Shown: in pieces, positions 36,526 through 45,383 of the stretch
Layout: each line of letters starts with the position of its first letter
How positions within the stretch are numbered: position 1 is the first letter of the stretch
Assembly (NCBI GenBank): GCA_003134785.1
Contig: PLCN01000025.1
Span: 1-64,000 of the forward strand
Length of the DNA stretch: 64,000 nucleotides
DNA from: Spartobacteria bacterium
Lineage (GTDB): Bacteria; Verrucomicrobiota; Verrucomicrobiia; Chthoniobacterales; UBA10450
Reading direction: 5' to 3'
Translations under genes and position numbers: made by a program
The notes under the pieces: generated by a model
Told to the model about the DNA's origin: nothing
Databases searched by the model: none
What the model saw: only the letters and a program-made list of their open reading frames with translations

Positions 36526-37689
36526 ATGCAAAGATCCCTTGACCTTCGCCTTAAGGACTTCGTTCCCGTTCCTGCAGGACTGCAAACTGCAAATTCAAGT
36601 GTCGCGGCTAGCATAGACGTCAGATTAGCGGACCTGTTTCACCATTACTGGCGGGACGCGCATTACCAGGCTGTTCCAAGCCCAAATCCAATTGCTCAGT
36701 GGTACATTTCCCTCCTAACGCCGGACGCGGCCTTTCGTTTTCGCGGTCCAAGTGTCGGGACCCACAAGGAGCCGCGGATTGCTCACCACAACTTGCTCGG
36801 CAAAGCGTTTTGCCGGTGGTTTCTGTCTGCCCATTGCGGAATTACCTATTTCGCGCACATGGAACACGTTCTAAAAGGGACGATTGATCCGATGTTTGGA
36901 TCGATTCAAGTAACCCGGGTAGGAGCCGGTGATACCCCTGACTACCTTTGCGCAGAGAACGCTCAAACACTTTGTCTCGCGGAAGCGAAAGGCACCGCGG
37001 CATCTATCTCATTCACCAATGCAGAATTCGGGCGATGGCGTCAACAGTTTGACCGTGTCGAGTTCCGAGATGCTAATGGGGTGCTCAGAGTGTTAAAGGG
37101 CTACATAGTGGCAACCCGTTTTGTGAGCGAGGATCATTCCGAAAATGTGCGCTCTGCCCTCTATGCCGAGGATCCTCGCACTCGAGGTGACGTAAGCTTG
37201 AATGTTCAACAAGAGGAAGGATTCCATCTTGCTCGTGCGACCATCGCTGGGCATTACGGCGTCGTGTTAGACAAGCTTCGCCTTCCGCTCTTGGCCACCG
37301 CGCTGCGGCAAGGCACGACTCTTCCAGCCGACTTGCCTATTCGCATGGCAATTTGGGAATGTTTAGTAGCTCCGGTTCAACAATCCCTCTTTGTCGGTGG
37401 ATATTTTGATCCACCTGATTGGCCCGCTGGCCAATGGCCGTACTTCGATTTCGTTGAACGCGTTGCCAGCCGCTTATGCTTATCCGCGGTTGGGTTGACA
37501 TTTTTTGGGCTCGAAATCGGGGCTTTCCAGACGATTCGCAACGCCTCGCTATCCGGTCGAGCGACGCTATCTGATGTGACTCCGCTCAGATTCGAAGCGG
37601 TTGCTCCCACGGAACTTAGCGTTTTTCGTGACGGAACAATCCTAGGTCCCGTCGATTTTTTCCGGTTTCGCGAGATACAGGAATTTTGA
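36526..37689 (+). CDS. Predicted PD-(D/E)XK-type nuclease, unknown family
   Basis: 387 aa, soluble, no recognised family. Residues about 135-165 read GDTPDYLCAENAQTLCLAEA then KG: an Asp followed after about 14 residues by E-x-K on a strand, the core of the PD-(D/E)XK nuclease fold. An upstream Glu/His helix (HNLLGKAFCRWFLS) could complete the site. The rest is mixed alpha/beta. It stands alone on the plus strand in module B-C of the tRNA array, with no methylase or helicase beside it. An orphan defence or mobile-element nuclease is possible; the assignment rests on motif reading only. Confidence 0.6.
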   Translation: MQRSLDLRLKDFVPVPAGLQTANSSVAASIDVRLADLFHHYWRDAHYQAVPSPNPIAQWYISLLTPDAAFRFRGPSVGTHKEPRIAHHNLLGKAFCRWFLSAHCGITYFAHMEHVLKGTIDPMFGSIQVTRVGAGDTPDYLCAENAQTLCLAEAKGTAASISFTNAEFGRWRQQFDRVEFRDANGVLRVLKGYIVATRFVSEDHSENVRSALYAEDPRTRGDVSLNVQQEEGFHLARATIAGHYGVVLDKLRLPLLATALRQGTTLPADLPIRMAIWECLVAPVQQSLFVGGYFDPPDWPAGQWPYFDFVERVASRLCLSAVGLTFFGLEIGAFQTIRNASLSGRATLSDVTPLRFEAVAPTELSVFRDGTILGPVDFFRFREIQEF

Positions 37690-37849
37690 ACGCGTTTTTC
37701 TTAGAGCTAACAAGTCCATCTCCCAATCTGAGGGTAGCCACAGACACGGTATTTCGAAACGTTCATTATGTGTCACACAAGACGGCGTGAGCTGACAAAC
37801 AACGAGCAATCCGTTGCCAAAATCACTGGTCGCGCGCGCCGATTCGTAA

Positions 37850-39817
37850 CTACTGCAGATTGTAAACTTCCACCAAACCAACACCAGTGCTGTTGTTCTT
37901 GCCGCGCACAATTGCGGTGTAGTTACCATGAGGAAGAGTTGCGATAAGGGCCGATTCCAAATCATTGGTTGGTGGAATAGTTGTCGCGCGGATGTCAGCT
38001 TCCTGTGACTGGCCGGTCTGATCGTTGATCTTCCAGTTGTCGTTGGTCTCAATCGTAGTTCCACTTCCGTCGTGCAATTCCAAGGTTGGATCGCCCAATG
38101 CGCCTGCTACGGGAACCGATGGTCCAAGTCCACGCACAATCACCGTGGCACTGCCGCCGCCGCTTCCTCCGCCCACGATAAATCCCCCGATCATGACGTT
38201 ATCACCCGTGTCCACAAATCCACGCGTGCTGATGTTCGCCAGCTTGGAGTTCGCGCCTTGCGCCAGATCGTAAACCTCGACTAAGCCCACGCCCGTCCCT
38301 CCATTCTTACCCGCAAGGATTGCGGTGTAGTTGCCAGGAGCAAGAGTTGCGATAAGGGCCGATTCCAAATCGTGGGCAGGTGGAATAGTGGTGACGCGGA
38401 TGTCAGCTTCCTGTGATTGGCCAGTCTGATCGTTGATTTTCCAGTTGTCGTTCGTGATTACCGTGCCGTCCGGCTGGTGTAGTTCCAAAGTCGGATCAGC
38501 TAACCGGCCTGGAATGGGGGTGCCATTCACATTGAGCGAAGGACCCATCCCCCGAATAATAACCTTCTTTGGGTCGGTTCCGGTGATGATAAAACCACCG
38601 ATCAGCACTTGGTCACCCGTAAGAACGCGCATCCGCGTGGAAATGTTGATCAAGGACTGCCCGACGTAGAGTTCCGCACTCGAGAGAGAACCGGTGCCGT
38701 TATAACCTCCTGTAACAAGCACCTTGCCATTGGCCAGCGATGTCGCCGTGTGAAGAGAGCGTCCGGTGGCGAGGCTGCCGGTCGCCATCCAGGTCCCGCT
38801 CGTCGGATCGTACATTTCCGCGTTCGCCAGAGAGCTGTTGGTGCCGCTAACTCCGCCTGCGACAAGCACGTTGCCGTTGGGCAGCAACGTCGCCGTGCCA
38901 CTATCGCGTGCGGTGGCGAGGCTGCCGGTCGCCGTCCACGTCCCGCTCGCCGGATCGTACAGTTCCGCACTCGCGAGCTCGACGCTGTTGTTGTTGAAGC
39001 TGTTGTTGTTAGAACCTCCAGCAACAAGCACCTTGCCGTTGGGCAGCAACGTTGCCGTGTGAAGATAGCGTGCGGTGGCGAGGCTGCCGGTCGCCGTCCA
39101 GGTCCCACTCGCCGGATCGTACAGTTCCGCGCTCACGAGAATGCTGCTGAAGTTACGCCCTCCTGCGACAAGCACCTTGCCGTTGGGCAGCAACGTTGCC
39201 GTGTGATAATAGCGTGCGGTCGCGAGGCTGCCGGTGGCCGTCCAGCTCCCGCTCGCCGAATCGTACAGCTCCGCGCTTGCGAGAGAGGCTGTGCCGAATA
39301 CATAACCGCCTGCGACAAGCACCTTGCCGTTGGGCAACAACGTTGCCGTATGACTATCGCGTGCGGTGGCAAGGCTGCCGGTCGCCGTCCACGTCCCGCT
39401 CGCCGGATCATACAGTTCCGCGCTCGCGAGCTCGAAGCTGTTGTTATTAGAACCTCCAGCAACAAGCACCTTGCCGTTGGGCAGCAACGTCGCAGTGTGA
39501 AGATAGCGTGCGGTGGCAAGGCTGCCGGTCGCCGTCCACGTCCCACTCGCCGGATCGTACAGTTCCGTGCTTGCCAGAGAGTTGTTGGTGCCGCGATTAT
39601 AACCTCCTGCGACAAGCACCTTACCGTTGCGCAGAAACGTAGCCGTGTGGTAATAGCGTGCGGTGGCGAGGCTGCCGGTGTTTTCAAAAACAACGGAAGC
39701 GCTCGCGCACGGCTGCACCAGCACCGCGCCTAAAAACAACAGCGGGAACGCAACCTGCCAAGCAAGAGCCGACCTAGCGGACGGAAGACCGGCCCCGAGG
39801 GGATGCAATATTTTCAT
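37850..39817 (-). CDS. Secreted Kelch-repeat protein with paired C-terminal domains
   Basis: 655 aa. Signal peptide (about 18-40, ending ASA). Seven Kelch repeats (about 45-400) of the form GSLATARYLHTATLLPNGKV then LVAGG and ELYDPASGTWTAT, almost identical to each other at DNA level. Two copies of the recurring domain end the protein (about 405-655). The near-identity of repeats points to recent repeat expansion or gene conversion. A seven-bladed propeller for binding is likely. Close paralogue of the gene at 40514. Confidence 0.9.
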   Translation of the reverse strand: MKILHPLGAGLPSARSALAWQVAFPLLFLGAVLVQPCASASVVFENTGSLATARYYHTATFLRNGKVLVAGGYNRGTNNSLASTELYDPASGTWTATGSLATARYLHTATLLPNGKVLVAGGSNNNSFELASAELYDPASGTWTATGSLATARDSHTATLLPNGKVLVAGGYVFGTASLASAELYDSASGSWTATGSLATARYYHTATLLPNGKVLVAGGRNFSSILVSAELYDPASGTWTATGSLATARYLHTATLLPNGKVLVAGGSNNNSFNNNSVELASAELYDPASGTWTATGSLATARDSGTATLLPNGNVLVAGGVSGTNSSLANAEMYDPTSGTWMATGSLATGRSLHTATSLANGKVLVTGGYNGTGSLSSAELYVGQSLINISTRMRVLTGDQVLIGGFIITGTDPKKVIIRGMGPSLNVNGTPIPGRLADPTLELHQPDGTVITNDNWKINDQTGQSQEADIRVTTIPPAHDLESALIATLAPGNYTAILAGKNGGTGVGLVEVYDLAQGANSKLANISTRGFVDTGDNVMIGGFIVGGGSGGGSATVIVRGLGPSVPVAGALGDPTLELHDGSGTTIETNDNWKINDQTGQSQEADIRATTIPPTNDLESALIATLPHGNYTAIVRGKNNSTGVGLVEVYNLQ

Positions 39818-39928
39818 CGTTTAGGCCTGCACGCATAACATCTAACACTTAAGTATACCGACAAGTTCAACGGTTATCCAGCGTATTAATCGACAAGAGC
39901 CGCACGGCGCTAAATAAAACACAAAGGC

Positions 39929-40143
39929 GGATATGGGGTCGCGTCTCAATATTTTGATATTTCGGCAGAGACTCGGGAGTTAAATCTTGGCCTCTGCCCC
40001 GCGCTTCGGCTCCTCTTCATCTTGTCTCCTTTTTCTGCAATTGGACGTTGGACGCCTGCTCGCGAATACTTTCGGAGTTGAATGTTGGACGTTGGCTTCC
40101 GACAGTGTCCCGTAGTTCAGCGGATAGAACGAGGGTTTCCTAA
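39929..40143 (+). pseudogene. tRNA-Arg fragment C (40107-40143) with upstream repeat block
   Basis: Block 39929-40106 matches the region directly upstream of the intact tRNA (GATATTTCGGCAGAG, CTGCAATTGGACGTTGGACG). The tRNA part has one C deleted in the acceptor strand (GTCCCGTAGTTC) and ends TTTCCTAA, followed by GGCGAAAC. GGCATCCGGGTGACACA occurs at 40265. No gene is supported in 39818-40513. Confidence 0.82.
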
Positions 40144-40513
40144 GGCGAAACGGGCCATTTTGCTGGTGTTCGATCCAGTCATCCGTCGTACGCAAAAAGC
40201 TGTAACGCCATCGATTGCCACTACTTTCGCGTCATCAGCATTAATCACGAATACGCTGATTTTCGGCATCCGGGTGACACAACGTGCGACACAAACGTGC
40301 GACATGCCAGACCACCATCCGTAAAGTTCACTCTCTGCTCTGCCTGAAAAGATCAGCGAAGGGCTCGCCTTTGAGTCGGACAGTGCAAACACTCATTCGG
40401 TCAAGTTCCCTAACCCACCTCTTAGTGCCGCCAGTGTAGCTAAGGTGAATGGCTTCGAGACGTGATGGCACTAGAGGAGAAGCGGACGATCTTTGTCTGC
40501 CGATGATTCGTAT

Positions 40514-42490
40514 CTACTGTAGGTTGTAAACTTCTACCAACGCGACTCCGGTCGTGCTGTTCTTCCCGCGCACAATTGCGGTGTAATTGTCGGGCACTAA
40601 TGTGGCGACGATGGCCGATTCCAAATCGTTGGTAGGAGCAACAGTCGTCGCCTCAATCTCAGATTGCTGGCTGCTGCCATCAGCCCGCGTCTTCCAGTCG
40701 TCGTTGGTTACAATCATAGTGCCACTGGCGTTGTGCAGTTCAAGGGTTGGATCAGCTAATCGGCCTGGAACTGGGGTGCCATTCACACTGAGTGATGGGC
40801 CAATTGCGCGCACAATCACTTTGGCAGAGCCGCCGCCGGTTCCGCCTCCCACGATAAACCCACCGATCATGACGTTGTCGCCGGTATCGACAAAACCACG
40901 GGAACTGATATTGGCTAGCTGGGAATTCGCGCCTTGCGCCAGATCGTAGACCTCGACTAACCCGACGCCCGTTCCTCCGTTCTTACCCGCAAGGATTGCG
41001 GTGTAGTTGCCGGGGGTAAGCGTCGTCACTATTGCAGATTCTAAGTCGTTTAACGGCGGAATTGTCGTGGCGCGGATGTCAGTTTCCTGTGATTGACCGG
41101 TCTGATCGTTGATCTTCCAGTTGTCGTTCGTAATGACCGTGCCGTCCGATTGATGGAGCTCCAGAGTCGGATCGGACAAAGTAACCCCGACACCATTGAG
41201 CGAAGGACCCATTCCCCGAATGATTACTTTCTTTGGATCAGTCCCAGTGACGATAAAGCCACCGATGAGAACTTTGTCATCGGCAAGAACACGCATGCGC
41301 GTGGAAATGTTAAGTAGCTGGGCTGGAATAGGTGGTGGCCCACCGTAAAGTTCCGCGCTCGCGAGAATGCTACCGTTGTTGTCATTCCCTCCTGCCATAA
41401 GCACCTCGCCGTCGGATAGCAACGTCGCCGTGTGAACAACGCGTGCGGTCGCGAGGCTCCCGGTCGCAGTCCAGCTCCCGCTCGCCGGATCGTAGAGTTC
41501 CGCGCTCGTGAGAGCGCTACCGTTGTTGTCCACTCCTCCTGCGACGAGCACCTTGCCGTCAGACAACAACGTCGCTCCGGGAATATAGCGTCCCGTAGCG
41601 AGGCTGTTTGTCGCGGTCCAGGTCTCGCTCCCCGGATCGAACAGTTCCGCAATCGCGAGGGCGCCGCTGCTGCCACCGCCTCCCGCGACAAGCACCTTGC
41701 CATTGGGCAGTAAGGTAGCCGTGTGAAAATGACGTGCGGTCCCGAGGCTCCCGGTCGCAGTCCAGGTCCCGCTCGCCGGATCGTATATTTCCGTGCTCGC
41801 GGAGAAGCCACTATTGTCCACTCCTCCTGCGACGAGCACCTTCCCGTTCTGCAGCAACGTCGCCTTGTGCTCTCGGCGTGCAGTGGAGAGGTCACCGGTC
41901 GCGGTCCAGGTCCCGCTCGCGGGATCGTACAGTTCCGCGCTCGCAAGTACGGCGGTGGTGCCGCTCTGACCTCCCGCGACAAGCACCTTGCCATTGAGGA
42001 GCAACGTCGCCGTATATAGACGGCGCGCCGTGCCGAGGCTCCCAGTCGCAGTCCAAGTCTGGCTCGCCGGATCGTACAGTTCCGCGCTCGCGAGATCGCC
42101 GCTGGTGCTTTCGTCGATCACTCCTGCTGCAACGAGCACTTGGCCGTTCTGCAGCAACGTCGCCGAGTGATAAAAGCGTGCGGCAGCGAGGCTCCCGGTC
42201 GCGGCCCAGGTCCCACTCGCCGGATCGTACAGTTCCGCGCTCGCGAGAACGCCGCTAGTGCCGCCAATGCCTGCTGCGACAAGCACCTTGCCGTTGGGCA
42301 GCAACGTTGCCGTATGCTCATAGCGCGCATCAGCGAGAGTGCCGGTGTCAGTGAAAACACCGGAAGCGCCCGCGCGCGGCTGCACGAGCACCAGCCCCGC
42401 GCCAAGAGAAAGCATCGGGAACGCGACCCGCCGCGCAAGAATTGAGGTAGCCAACAGAAGACTGCCAGTAAGCGAATGCAATTTTTTCAT
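40514..42490 (-). CDS. Secreted Kelch-repeat protein with paired C-terminal domains
   Basis: 658 aa. Signal peptide region about 8-42 (ending RAGASG). Seven Kelch repeats (GSLGTARHFHTATLLPNGKV type), more diverged from each other than in the paralogue at 37850. Then two copies of the recurring domain (about 405-658), the first with VLADDKVLIGGFIVTGTDPK and the second with GFVDTGDNVMIGGFIVGGG. The two Kelch genes sit in neighbouring modules of the tRNA array, so they may have duplicated along with it. Confidence 0.9.
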   Translation of the reverse strand: MKKLHSLTGSLLLATSILARRVAFPMLSLGAGLVLVQPRAGASGVFTDTGTLADARYEHTATLLPNGKVLVAAGIGGTSGVLASAELYDPASGTWAATGSLAAARFYHSATLLQNGQVLVAAGVIDESTSGDLASAELYDPASQTWTATGSLGTARRLYTATLLLNGKVLVAGGQSGTTAVLASAELYDPASGTWTATGDLSTARREHKATLLQNGKVLVAGGVDNSGFSASTEIYDPASGTWTATGSLGTARHFHTATLLPNGKVLVAGGGGSSGALAIAELFDPGSETWTATNSLATGRYIPGATLLSDGKVLVAGGVDNNGSALTSAELYDPASGSWTATGSLATARVVHTATLLSDGEVLMAGGNDNNGSILASAELYGGPPPIPAQLLNISTRMRVLADDKVLIGGFIVTGTDPKKVIIRGMGPSLNGVGVTLSDPTLELHQSDGTVITNDNWKINDQTGQSQETDIRATTIPPLNDLESAIVTTLTPGNYTAILAGKNGGTGVGLVEVYDLAQGANSQLANISSRGFVDTGDNVMIGGFIVGGGTGGGSAKVIVRAIGPSLSVNGTPVPGRLADPTLELHNASGTMIVTNDDWKTRADGSSQQSEIEATTVAPTNDLESAIVATLVPDNYTAIVRGKNSTTGVALVEVYNLQ

Positions 42491-42493
42491 AAT

Positions 42494-42643
42494 TTAGGCT
42501 CGCATGTTTTTCCGCAGCGACGCCGCTGCCGCCCGGGGTCGCAAATCAATCGGTGAAGAGTTCGACCCGTTCGGCACTACCAGCAGTGCCAGAATGAACA
42601 GCGAAAGAGTGCCAGCCCTTATGTGCAAGGTGTAGTTTTTCAT
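42494..42643 (-). CDS. Possible 49-residue signal-peptide-like ORF
   Basis: The minus strand reads MKNYTLHIRAGTLSLFILAL and continues LLVVPNG, a signal-peptide-like start with a GGAAAA just upstream, ending three bases before the Kelch gene ATG. It may be a leader, a remnant of another secreted protein, or chance. The surrounding gap 42491-43129 otherwise holds only repeat block D. Confidence 0.25.
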   Translation of the reverse strand: MKNYTLHIRAGTLSLFILALLVVPNGSNSSPIDLRPRAAAASLRKNMRA

Positions 42644-42785
42644 TTTTCCGATAGCCCTTCATTGACATAAAGCGGAAATGGCCACGAGATGGGGCCAGAT
42701 ATTTTCCGCGAATCATCTTCTCGCCTTTCTTCAAATTGGCGAGCCGCTGAACCTCTGGGCGCCGTCGTCTGGTTGGGTCGGAGAT

Positions 42786-43070
42786 CATAAGGGGTCAGAG
42801 CCAAGTGGCCAGGTATTGACACACATTCCTCGCGGCGAGTAGCAGGCACCTTGGAGCTAGCGATGGCAGTCGGATGCGGGTTGTTCGCGAAATACCTCGA
42901 AGTTCGCTTGCGCGAACGCCAGCCGAATGGTGGTGGACAATCGGCAAGCGCAAATCGAACTTCGCCAATCCGCTTGTCCACGTAATTCGGTTTTGCAAAT
43001 CGGAAATCACAAATCTAAAATCGCAAATGTCGGCCGTCCCCGTAGTTCAACGGATAGAACGAGGGTTTCC
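42786..43070 (+). pseudogene. tRNA-Arg fragment D (43036-43070) with upstream repeat block
   Basis: Block 42786-43035 has the same left part as block B (GTATTGACACACATTCC, GGCACCTTGGAGCTAGCGAT) and the same right part as block A (GTAATTCGGTTTTG to AATGTCGGC). The tRNA portion is intact from GTCCCCG to TTTCC, then breaks within the anticodon into ATCTCCGCCC. Confidence 0.82.
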
Positions 43071-43129
43071 ATCTCCGCCCTAAAAGGTCATTAAATTACC
43101 TCGTAAATTGGATTGCGCTTTGTATAAGA

Positions 43130-43254
43130 ATGGCGGCCAAGAAGAAAGTGAAGTACTGGGAAATCATCGCGGATCGTCTGAGCAAATCAGGCTGGAGCTG
43201 GGGCTGCGTCGCGGTGATCAATGCAGCAGGGCGTGTTGAAATGGTCGCCCGCTG
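43130..43254 (+). pseudogene. N-terminal fragment of a small conserved protein
   Basis: MAAKKKVKYWEIIADRLSKS then GWSWGCVAVINAAGRV matches the start of a small widespread protein (KYWEIIAD...GWSWGCVS type) usually about 70 residues long. After AGRV the sequence becomes the antisense of the SOD fragment, so the 3' half is lost. Function of the family is unknown. Confidence 0.6.
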
Positions 43255-43528
43255 AACTTGCATCGACTGCCCTGCAGGCGCCAAACTCGTGCACATGAAA
43301 TCCGTGCTTGCCTGGAGTGAGTCCGTGAACGTCGGCATCAACACGTACGCCATCTTCGACTTCGGTGAACGTCACTACACCGGCTGCGTTATTGCCCTCC
43401 GTGGGATGAAGGACGGCGACGGCTCTTAATGGATCCTCGGTATCTTTTGTAGACTGCCCGGCGACGACAGGAATAGAAAAAAATGCCAAGATCAGTGAGA
43501 GCCTGCGCGCTATTACCGATAATTTCAT
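43187..43528 (-). pseudogene. Cu/Zn superoxide dismutase, N-terminal fragment
   Basis: Signal peptide start at 43528 (MKLSVIARRLSLILAFFSIP), then the SOD start VLHPTEGNNAAGVVTFTEV and the copper-ligand region KHGFHVHEFGACR, then SSAGDHFN. From about 43236 the frame runs into the antisense of another gene fragment. The rest of the enzyme, including remaining metal ligands and the active-site Arg, is missing. Not functional. Confidence 0.8.
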
Positions 43529-43755
43529 GTTTGCATTCCGTATGCGCGCTGTTCGACCGTGCACGCACGCTTATTCGCCTGAACCTATGTTCTATGCCTT
43601 ATTTTCTTAGACCCGTTTGTCACCGCTGATGTTCAGTTGTGGAGAAAGAAGTTGCCGTTGATTGGGCTTTCGACAACAACGACCGATTGATCCGAATCTT
43701 TATTGAGAAAAGGGACTGCCACTTAGTGAGTCCGGCGCTGAATCGGTAGCCGGGG

Positions 43756-44010
43756 TCAGGCGCTGCCATCGCGCGGTAACGTAGGCGGCAGCCCGTAGAA
43801 GATCACCGGAATAATGCCGAGGGCAACCGCTGCACAGATTGTCAGCGTCGTAACGATCGGATTGATCTTCGGCGCAGCTTGCCCTTCGCTGATACTGAGA
43901 TGCCGGTGTCTTTCACCAACGCCAACGGTGATCGAAGCGAACAATATGATGACCGCCACGGCTTCACAGGCAATGAAACGCAGAAATTTCTTTCGCTGGT
44001 GTACTCTCAT
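43756..44010 (-). CDS. Small two-pass membrane protein
   Basis: 84 aa from the ATG at 44010. Basic start (MRVHQRKKFLRF), hydrophobic segments at about 13-31 and 55-76. No family recognised. It lies 45 bases downstream of the HPr-like gene on the same strand and may share its transcript. Confidence 0.45.
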   Translation of the reverse strand: MRVHQRKKFLRFIACEAVAVIILFASITVGVGERHRHLSISEGQAAPKINPIVTTLTICAAVALGIIPVIFYGLPPTLPRDGSA

Positions 44011-44055
44011 CCTGATCCCAGGGACACGCTCCTCTTGCGGCACACATGCGTAAGT

Positions 44056-44358
44056 TTACGCAGGCGTCCGTTTTTCCTGAACCGGCTCATCGAGCGCGAC
44101 CGCCACGGAGGAGACGAATACCTGTTCGATTGCTTGCGCTGCCTCCCGTTCGTCCTCGCCACTCGCCTCCACGTTAAGGGTAGTTCCCATCGTAGCACAC
44201 AACGCGATTACGCTTAGGATGCTGCGGATATCCGCGATCTTCCCACCGTCTCTTAGGAGAATCGTCGAACGGAACTGCTGTCCTGTCCGCACTAATTTCG
44301 CCGCGTGGCGAAGATGCAAGCCCTCCGTCCAATGGACCATCACGGCGGCTCGCTTCAT
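44056..44358 (-). CDS. HPr-family phosphocarrier-like protein
   Basis: 100 aa. GLHLRHAAKLV holds His15 at the usual HPr phosphorylation site (the family has GLHARPA; the Pro is His here). RSILSVIALCATMGTTLNVE corresponds to the Ser46 region, followed by SGEDEREAAQAI. An orphan in this module: no EI, EII or HPr kinase is nearby. Length slightly above the usual 85-90 because of a C-terminal tail. Probably regulatory rather than a sugar-PTS component; that is inference. Confidence 0.8.
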   Translation of the reverse strand: MKRAAVMVHWTEGLHLRHAAKLVRTGQQFRSTILLRDGGKIADIRSILSVIALCATMGTTLNVEASGEDEREAAQAIEQVFVSSVAVALDEPVQEKRTPA

Positions 44359-44630
44359 TCCTTTCTTTGACTGGAGTCGGTGGCTTTTCGTTCAGTTTTT
44401 GTCTGCGGTTGGTTTTTTTTCAAAAGCGAAACGTTATTGTACGACACGTTCAAAAATTGCCGGAAAAGGCGAAGACACTCGCGACATCGACCGGAATTGA
44501 GAGAACTAGCGCGACGAGACAATGGTGTTAACCGAGTAGGAAAAGCCGCGCGCGAAGCACGCCTGCTTCTATTCGAAGGCGCACCGGTACAAATTGTCGA
44601 AAGCTGCCTCTCGATATGGGGTCCTCTCGA

Positions 44631-44815
44631 TATGGGGTTGCGTCTAAATAGTTTGATATTTCGGCAGAGGCTTTGGAGTTTAAATCTTGAGCTCGCCCCC
44701 GCGCGCTTCGGCTCCTCCAGCCCGTGTTTCCTTTTCTGCAATTGGACGTTGGACGTTGGACGTTTGCTTTCGACAGCGTCCCCGTAGGTCAACGGATAAA
44801 ACGAGGGTTTCCTAA
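44631..44815 (+). pseudogene. tRNA-Arg fragment E (44778-44815) with upstream repeat block
   Basis: Block 44631-44777 is close to the block upstream of the intact tRNA. The tRNA part has GTAGGTC for GTAGTTC and ATAAAAC for ATAGAAC, ends TTTCCTAA and continues TTCGA, as fragment A does. Between the HPr gene start and this block (44360-44630) no gene is supported. Confidence 0.82.
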
Positions 44816-44840
44816 TTCGAAAGGACCCCCACAGGGAAGG

Positions 44841-45170
44841 TCAAGTCTCGATCTCCCCACTATCGGGAGTTATCCGAAGTGCGAAGCAATCAGCCTGGCG
44901 AGGAAACAAATTATGTTCAGCGTCAGGACTCACCTGTTCGGGGGCGCACATTAGATTATTATCCCAGGGTTTTCCCTGGAACGACATGATGAATGGGCCG
45001 GCGACTCTAACAACAGCGAGCAACCCATGCTCCTTACGCAGCTTGACGAGCCAATTGCGTTGCGTGTCGGAGAGGGCTTGCGCTGCGTTGCCGCTTTTGA
45101 GCGCCGCGTCGTAGAAGTCGAGCATGATTTGGACGGTGCTTTCGTCACTAACGGGCCAGAGGGTCATCAA
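44841..45170 (-). pseudogene. C-terminal fragment of a CHAT-domain protein
   Basis: TLWPVSDESTVQIMLDFYDA and KSGNAAQALSDTQRN match the last part of CHAT (caspase-like) domains, where SLWpV.D..T...M..FY and AL..AQ are typical. The catalytic His/Cys region upstream is missing. After about 44950 the sequence no longer looks conserved. CHAT proteins act in bacterial defence and cell-death systems; this one is a remnant. Confidence 0.6.
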
Positions 45171-45383
45171 AAGATTTTGGGTGCCGGCTTGAACGCCGGC
45201 CTCCCGCTACGACGCCATGTCTGTCGGGGATAGGTTGACATGAACTGCCTGAGGATTGCCGACGATACAAATAAATCGCACCAAGCGTACAAGTGTGAAA
45301 TTCGTCATCTTGCTGCGGATTAGGCCCGCGCGCGAAAAAAATTCTTTGTCGAATCGGGAAGGAATAATGTCTACACTTTGACG

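Noticed and set aside
38700-39700. Evenly spaced repeats considered as a CRISPR array
   Set aside because: These are Kelch-repeat codons in frame within a signal-peptide protein; no leader or cas genes.
38609-39733. Plus-strand ORF of 374 codons with repeated sequence
   Set aside because: It is the antisense of the Kelch repeats; its regularity simply mirrors the repeats of the real gene.
39837-39847. ATCTAAC-like core upstream of a Kelch gene
   Set aside because: No paired second core or inner arms nearby, so it is not an attC site.
33092-44815. Five extra tRNA-Arg genes
   Set aside because: All stop at the anticodon loop and lack the 3' half, so no cloverleaf can form; treated as fragments.
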